Shown here one piece after another: positions 59,780 through 64,000 of a stretch of DNA of 64,000 nt. Below the pieces are notes generated by a model that saw only the letters and a list, made by a program, of their open reading frames with translations, did no database searches and was not told the origin of the DNA. Numbering within the stretch: the stretch's first letter is position 1; each line of letters opens with the position of its first letter. The translations under genes and the position numbers were made by a program. Location: positions 29,995,501 through 30,059,500 of the forward strand of contig CP136897.1 of NCBI GenBank assembly GCA_034359265.1, in the 5' to 3' direction. This DNA comes from Canna indica. Taxonomy: Eukaryota > Streptophyta > Magnoliopsida > Zingiberales > Cannaceae.

Positions 59780-59899
59780 ACAAGTGCAACAGGAGGACTT
59801 CCCAAGGGGTAACCCATCCTAGTACTACTCTCGCCCAAGCACACATAACTTCGAAGTTCTGATGGGATCCGGTGCGTTAGTGCTGGAATGATCGCACCC
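59780..59899 (-). rRNA. 5S rRNA copy 125 (class D, late D haplotype)
   Basis: As copy 122 but with G89T in the C box and A13T instead of A13G. Confidence 0.92.
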
Positions 59900-60264
59900 G
59901 TCATGCACTTCTGATCGTCGGCTAATAAGGGTGAGCGTCCGAGGGATAGCTCGGGGTCATTTTCTTCGTCTCTTCGCGCGCCTTTTAGCGCCACGTGAAA
60001 AGCTGAAATCGGACAATAATACACGGAGTTACGCCCGTTTTAAACGAAAAATAATAATTGAAATGTTATTTTTCTTATTTATTTACAAATTTTAATTTTT
60101 CTGGTCGGTTGGTCGATCGAGCCGGCCGTAGAGGTTGCGGCGGGCCCCGCGCGAGCGATCGACAGCCAAATTTTATGTCGATGACGTCGTCCGTCCTTAA
60201 CGTTTGGTTAGAAAGATTGGTAAAAAAAATGATCTCGTCGTGCAATCAAATAGGTAGTAAAAAA

Positions 60265-60384
60265 AAAGGTGCAACACGAGGACTTCCTAGGGGGTCACCC
60301 ATCCTAGTACTACTCTCGCCCAAGCACGCTTAACTTCGTAGCTCTGATGGGATCCGATGAGTTAGTGCTGGTATGATCGCACCC
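60265..60384 (-). rRNA. 5S rRNA copy 126 (class B)
   Basis: Same as copy 123 (C46A, A43G, C28T, G25T). Confidence 0.92.
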
Positions 60385-60750
60385 GTCATGCACTTCTGAT
60401 CGTCGGCTAATAAGGGCGAGCGTCCGAGGGATAGCTCGGGGTCATTTTCTTCGTCTCTTCGCGCACCTTTTAGCGCCACGTCAAGAGCTGAAATCGGACA
60501 ATAATGCACGGAGTTACGCCCGTTTTAAATGAAAAATAATAATTGAAATGTTATTTTTCTTATTTATTTACAAATTTTAATTTTTCGGGTCGGTTGGTCG
60601 ATCGAGCCTGCCGTAGAGGTTGCGGCGCGCCCCGCGCGGGCGATCGACAGCCAAATTTTATGTCGACGACGTCGTCCGTCCTTAACGTTTGGTTAGAAAG
60701 ATTGGTAAAAAAAATGATCTCGTCGTGCAATCAAATAGGTAGTAAAAAAA

Positions 60751-60870
60751 AAAGGTGCAACACGAGGACTTCCCAGGGGGTCACCCATCCTAGTACTACT
60801 CTCGCCCAAGCACGCTTAGCTTCGGAGTTCTGATGGGATCCGATGCGTTAGTGCTGTTATGATCGCACCC
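60751..60870 (-). rRNA. 5S rRNA copy 127 (class A)
   Basis: T52C in the A box, C28T and C14A. Confidence 0.93.
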
Positions 60871-61234
60871 GTCATGCACTTCTGATCGTCAGCTAATAAG
60901 GTTGAGCGTCCGAGGGATAGCTCGGGGTCATTTTCTTCGTCTCTTCGCGCGCCTTTTAGCGCCACGTGAAAAGCTGAAATCGGACAATAATGCACGGAGT
61001 TACGCCCGTTTTAAACGAAAAATAATAATTGAAATGTTATTTTTCTTATTTATTTGCAAATTTTAATTTTTCGGGTCGGTCGGTCGATCGAGCCGGCCGT
61101 AGAGGTTGCGGCGGGCCCCGCGCGGGCGGTCGACAGCCACATTTTATGTCGACGACGTCGTCCGTCCTTAACGTTTCGTTAGAAAGATTGGTAAAAAAAA
61201 TGATCTCGTCGTGCAATCAAATAGGTAGTAAAAA

Positions 61235-61354
61235 AAAGGTGCAACACAAGGACTTCCTAGGGGGTCACCCATCCTAGTACTACTCTCACCCAAGCACGCT
61301 TAACTTCGGAGTTCTGATGGGATCCGGTGCGTTAGTGCTGGTATGATCGCACCC
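61235..61354 (-). rRNA. 5S rRNA copy 128 (class B)
   Basis: C107T and C67T. Confidence 0.94.
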
Positions 61355-61719
61355 GTCATGCTCTTCTGATCGTCGGCTAATAAGGGGGAGCGTCCGAGGG
61401 ATAGCTCGGGGTCATTTTCTTCGTCTCTTCGCGCGCCTTTTAGCGCCACGTGAAAAGCTGAAATCGGACAATAATGCACGGAGTTACGCCCGTTTTAAAC
61501 GAAAAATAATAATTGAAATGTTATTTTTCTTATTTATTTACAAATTTTAATTTTTCGGGTCGGTTGGTCGATCGAGCCGACCGTAGAGGTTGCGGCGGGG
61601 CCCGCGCGAGCGATCGACAGCCAAATTTTATGTCGACGACGTCGTCCGTCCTTAACGTTTGGTTAGAAAGATTGGTAACAAAAATGATCTCGTCGTGCAA
61701 TCAAATAGGTAGTAAAAAA

Positions 61720-61839
61720 AAAGGTGCAACACAAGGACTTCCTAGGGGGTCACCCATCCTAGTACTACTCTCGCCCAAGCACGCTTAACTTCGGAGTTCT
61801 GATGGGATCCGGTGCGTTAGTGCTGGTATGATCGCACCC
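61720..61839 (-). rRNA. 5S rRNA copy 129 (class B)
   Basis: C107T. The second T-run is broken by a G (GGTAACAAAAATG on the + strand). Confidence 0.94.
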
Positions 61840-62205
61840 GTCATGCACTTCTGATCGTTGGCTAATAAGGGGGAGCGTCCGAGGGATAGCTCGGGGTCAT
61901 TTTCTTCGTCTCTTCGCGCGCCTTTTAGCGCCACGTGAAAAGCTGAAATCGGACAATAATGCACGGAGTTACGCCCGTTTTAAAGGAAAAATAATAATTG
62001 AAATGTTATTTTTCTTATTCATTTACAAATTTTAATTTTTCGGGTCGGTTGGTCGATCGAGCCGGCCGTAGAGGTTGCGGCGGGCCCCGCGCGAGCGATC
62101 GACAGCCAAATTTTATGTCGACGACGTCGTCCGTCCTTAACGTTTGGTTAGAAAGATTGGTAAAAAAAATGATCTCGTCGTGCAATCAAATAAGTAGTAA
62201 AAAAA

Positions 62206-62325
62206 AAAGGTGCAACACGAGGACTTCCCAGGGGGTCACCCATCCTAGTACTACTCTATCCCAAGCACGCTTAACTTCGGAGTTCTGATGGGATCCGGTG
62301 CGTTAGTGCTGGTATGATCGAACCC
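62206..62325 (-). rRNA. 5S rRNA copy 130 (class A)
   Basis: G68T and C67A, both in the intermediate element, and G5T in helix I. Confidence 0.92.
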
Positions 62326-62689
62326 GTCATGCATTTCTGATCGTCGGCTAATAAGGGCGAGCGTCCGAGGGATAGCTCGGGGTCATTTTCTTCGTCTCTT
62401 CGCGCACCTTTTAGCGCCACGTCAAGAGCTGAAATCCGACAATAATGCACGGAGTTACGCCCGTTTTAAACGAAAAATAATAATTTAAATGTTATTTTTC
62501 TTATTTATTTACAAATTTTAATTTTTCGGGTCGGTTGGTCGATCGAGCCGGCCGTAGAGGTTGCGGCGGGCACCGCGCGGGCGATCGACAGCCACATTTT
62601 ATGTCGACGACGTCGTCCGTCCTTAATGTTTGGTTAGAAAGATTGGTAAAAAAATGATCTCGTCGTGCAATCAAATAGGTAGTAAAAAA

Positions 62690-62809
62690 AAAGATGCAAC
62701 ACGAGGACTTCCTAGGGGGTCACCCATCCTAGTACTACTCTCGCCCAAGCACGCTTAACTTCGGAGTTCTGATGGGATCCGGTGCGTTAGTGCTGGTATG
62801 ATCGCACCC
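62690..62809 (-). rRNA. 5S rRNA copy 131 (class B)
   Basis: C116T only, beyond the class change. The spacer on its right is used below as the reference promoter region. Confidence 0.95.
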
Positions 62810-62831
62810 GTCATGCACTTCTGATCGTCGG

Positions 62832-62838
62832 CTAATAA
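62832..62838 (-). promoter_or_regulatory. TATA-like element of copy 131 (reference)
   Basis: Reads TTATTAG on the minus strand at -29 to -23 from the first 5S nucleotide. Plant 5S genes are known to need a TATA-like element near -28 and a C at -1. Nearly every unit has this element at the same offset. Altered forms occur at copies 2, 18, 113 and 117. Confidence 0.75.
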
Positions 62839-62901
62839 GGGGGAGCGTCCGAGGGATAGCTCGGGGTCATTTTCTTCGTCTCTTCGCGCGCCTTTTAGCG
62901 C

Positions 62902-62907
62902 CACGTG
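62902..62907. promoter_or_regulatory. CACGTG motif upstream of copy 131 (reference)
   Basis: Palindrome CACGTG (G-box/E-box core) at -98 to -93. It recurs at the same offset in most units. A subset of units has CACGTC instead. No role in 5S transcription is shown by the sequence. Confidence 0.35.
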
Positions 62908-62946
62908 AAAAGCTGAAATCGGACAATAATGCACGGAGTTACGCCC

Positions 62947-63010
62947 GTTTTAAACAAAAAATAATAATTGAAATGTTATTTTTCTTATTTATTTACAAAT
63001 TTTAATTTTT
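62947..63010. other. AT-rich spacer segment (reference unit)
   Basis: About 64 bp made almost only of A and T, beginning GTTTTAAAC and ending TTTAATTTTT, between the copy 131 promoter and the copy 132 terminator. The same segment is in every full unit. It could affect nucleosome position, but this is a guess. Confidence 0.6.
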
Positions 63011-63077
63011 CGGGTCGGTTGGTCGATCGAGCCGGCCGTAGAGGTTGCGGCGGGCCCCGCGCGAGCGATCGACAGCC
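63011..63077. other. GC-rich, CpG-dense spacer segment (reference unit)
   Basis: Starts CGGGTCGGTTGG and includes GATCGAGCCGGCCGTAG and GCGGGCCCCGCGCG, which is close to a palindrome. Two main forms exist across the array: GCGCGGGCGATCG followed mostly by CACATTTT, and GCGCGAGCGATCG followed by CAAATTTT. I see no gene in it. Confidence 0.6.
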
Positions 63078-63131
63078 AAATTTTATGTCGACGACGTCGT
63101 CCGTCCTTAACGTTTGGTTAGAAAGATTGGT

Positions 63132-63139
63132 AAAAAAAA
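63132..63139 (-). terminator. second T-run downstream of copy 132 (reference)
   Basis: Eight T in the sense direction about 38 bp past the gene end, kept in nearly all units (7-9 T). It would catch read-through transcripts when the first run is broken, as in class D units. Confidence 0.65.
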
Positions 63140-63168
63140 TGATCTCGTCGTGCAATCAAATAGGTAGT

Positions 63169-63177
63169 AAAAAAAAA
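63169..63177 (-). terminator. RNA polymerase III terminator of copy 132 (reference)
   Basis: Nine A on the + strand, so nine T on the transcribed sense, directly after the last coding C. Runs of 7-10 are typical in the array. RNA polymerase III stops at four or more T. Confidence 0.9.
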
Positions 63178-63294
63178 GGTGCAACACGAGGACTTCCTAG
63201 GGGGTCACCCATCCTAGTACTACTCTCGCCCAAGCACGCTTAACTTCGGAGTTCTGATGGGATCCGGTGCGTTAGTGCTGGTATGATCGCACCC
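63175..63294 (-). rRNA. 5S rRNA copy 132 (class B, reference gene)
   Basis: Consensus class B gene with T at -1. By comparison with the known eukaryotic type 1 promoter layout, the A box (about positions 50-64) is at 63231-63245, the intermediate element (67-72) at 63223-63228 and the C box (80-97) at 63198-63215. These bind TFIIIA and then recruit TFIIIC, TFIIIB and RNA polymerase III. Helix I pairs positions 1-6 with 113-118, the last pair being G1 with the first U of the terminator. Confidence 0.95.
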
Positions 63295-63658
63295 ATCATG
63301 CACTTCTGATCGTCGGCTAATAAGGGGGAGCGTCCGAGGGATAGCTAGGGGTCATTTTCTTCGTCTCTTCGCGCGCCTTTTAGCGCCACGTCAAGAGCTG
63401 AAATCCGACAATAATGCACGGAGTTACGCCCGTTTTAAACGAAAAATAATAATTTAAATGTTATTTTTCTTATTTATTTACAAATTTTAATTTTTCGGGT
63501 CGGTTGGTCGATCGAGCCGGCCGTAGAGGTTGCGGCGGGCCCCGCGCGGGCGATCGACAGCCACATTTTATGTCGACGACGTCGTCCGTCCTTAACGTTT
63601 GGTTAGAAAGATTGGTAAAAAAATGATCTCGTCGTGCAATCAAATAGGTAGTAAAAAA

Positions 63659-63778
63659 AAAGATGCAACACGAGGACTTCCTAGGGGGTCACCCATCCTA
63701 GTACTACTCTCGCCCAAGCACGCTTAACTTCGGAGTTCTGATGGGATCCGGTGCGTTAGTGCTGGTATGATCGCACCC
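63659..63778 (-). rRNA. 5S rRNA copy 133 (class B)
   Basis: C116T; T at -1. Same gene as copy 131. It is the last complete gene in the window. Confidence 0.95.
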
Positions 63779-64000
63779 ATCATGCACTTCTGATCGTCGG
63801 CTAATAAGGGGGAGCGTCCGAGGGATAGCTCGGGGTCATTTTCTTCGTCTCTTCGCGCGCCTTTTAGCGCCACGTGAAAAGCTGAAATCGGACAATAATG
63901 CACGGAGTTACGCCCGTTTTAAACAAAAAATAATAATTGAAATGTTAGTTTTCTTATTTATTTACAAATTTTAATTTTTTGGGTCGGTTGGTCGATCGAG
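63779..64000. other. partial spacer at right window edge
   Basis: Spacer upstream of copy 133: TATA-like site, CACGTG motif near 63875, AT-rich segment with TGTTAGTTTTC variant, then the first bases of the GC-rich segment. The unit is cut by the window end. Confidence 0.9.

Larger units (their letters stand above)
57958..60650 (-). repeat. tandem duplication of a 5S trimer (1,456 bp)
   Basis: Copies 121-123 and 124-126 correspond at exactly 1,456 bp. Shared rare markers are GATCAAGCCGG, the 9-A second run, TTTCTGGTCGG, GTCGATGACG, and TTTTAAATGAAAAAT right of copies 123 and 126. The similarity fades around 59.2 and 60.65 kb. Confidence 0.92.
1..64000 (-). repeat. tandem 5S rDNA array, ~485-bp units
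   Basis: The whole window is head-to-tail copies of one unit, all in the same orientation, with 5S rRNA on the minus strand. Most units are 485 bp; 481-486 bp variants come from single-base changes in A-runs or 1-2 nt gene indels. The larger exceptions are 198, 310, 471 and 473 bp, caused by deletions. Gene positions count from the 5' end of the RNA (position 1 is the higher coordinate); changes are in RNA sense against the array majority. Each gene is drawn as 117 nt plus three U of the terminator, because the coding part ends GCACC and the mature 3' end should lie in the T-run. Land-plant identity rests on the conserved 5S core. Higher-order duplications are listed separately. Confidence 0.98.

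Noticed and set aside
2939..60024. Shorter minus-strand open frames of 61-87 codons
   Set aside because: They overlap the 5S gene and its promoter spacer and appear or vanish with single-base changes between units.
63020..63077. GC-rich spacer as a structured RNA or G-quadruplex
   Set aside because: It has palindromic stretches but no regular runs of G at quadruplex spacing and no compensating changes that I could see between units.
439..63243. Open reading frame of about 91 codons recurring on the + strand in most units (MKCYFSYLFTNFNFSG...)
   Set aside because: It is an accident of the repeat. It runs through the AT-rich and GC-rich spacer and ends antisense inside the 5S gene, whose own conservation keeps the frame. 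Length changes in the A-runs break it in many units without any sign of correction, and it resembles no protein I know.
1..64000. CRISPR array or other prokaryotic repeat system
   Set aside because: The repeat is a whole 485-bp rDNA unit with a plant 5S gene; there are no short repeats with unique spacers and no cas genes.
1..64000. Cassandra-type retrotransposons, which carry 5S-like sequence in their LTRs
   Set aside because: The copies are complete 5S genes with T-run terminators in uniform head-to-tail order. I see no paired LTRs, primer-binding site, polypurine tract or target duplications.
1..64000. Centromeric or other non-genic satellite DNA
   Set aside because: A full 5S rRNA gene with A box, intermediate element, C box and terminator is in every unit, so this is rDNA, though the higher-order structure resembles that of satellites.
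1..64000. 35S rDNA or tRNA genes linked to the 5S units
   Set aside because: No 18S, 5.8S or 26S sequence and no tRNA-like cloverleaf was seen in any spacer.

Overview
This window is a continuous block of plant 5S ribosomal DNA. It holds 133 tandem 5S rRNA genes, all transcribed from the minus strand, repeating about every 485 bp (roughly 120 bp of gene plus 365 bp of spacer). The window begins and ends inside a spacer, so the array continues on both sides. The gene is recognised from its sequence. Read on the minus strand it starts GGGTGCGATCATACC, continues through the land-plant core (GGGCGAGAGTAGTACTAGG, then ATGGGTGACC), and ends GTGTTGCACC directly against a T-run. The host is therefore a land plant, most likely a seed plant. 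The spacer does not let me name a family or genus. I see no protein-coding gene, tRNA, transposon, CRISPR array or prokaryotic feature. I found no new biological system here; what is unusual is how the array has evolved.

Every unit has the same layout, read in the direction of transcription. First come a GC-rich spacer segment, an AT-rich segment of about 65 bp and, in most units, a CACGTG motif near -95. Then follow a TATA-like TTATTAG at -29 to -23, C (sometimes T) at -1, and the gene with its internal A box, intermediate element and C box. A T-run of usually 7-10 residues follows, and about 40 bp further on a second T-run. Genes are numbered here 1-133 from left to right on the + strand. 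Gene position 1 is the right-hand (higher-coordinate) end, and changes are given in RNA-sense orientation. Copies fall into four classes by positions 91-97: A (CCCCCTG, 27 copies), B (G97A, CCCCCTA, 37), C (C92T, CTCCCTG, 28) and D (C95T, CCCCTTG, 28). The other 13 have other combinations. All counts are by eye.

Region by region: 1-9.9 kb (copies 1-21) is the most diverged part. It carries many private changes per gene and two units truncated by deletion (copies 5 and 8). 9.9-18.6 kb (copies 22-39) is a higher-order repeat: six tandem trimers of about 1,451 bp, in which nearly every gene has a lesion in helix III or another helix. 18.6-27.4 kb is a mixed, more uniform stretch. From 27.5 to 61 kb there are several recent segmental duplications: a 1,453-bp trimer, a 2,908-bp hexamer, a roughly 2.4-kb period pentamer, a 970-bp dimer, a 484-bp monomer and a 1,456-bp trimer. 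61-64 kb is mostly near-consensus class B. Most recurring substitutions are C-to-T or G-to-A at CpG or CHG sites. All seven CpGs in the gene are hit in at least one copy, which fits a largely methylated and partly silent array.
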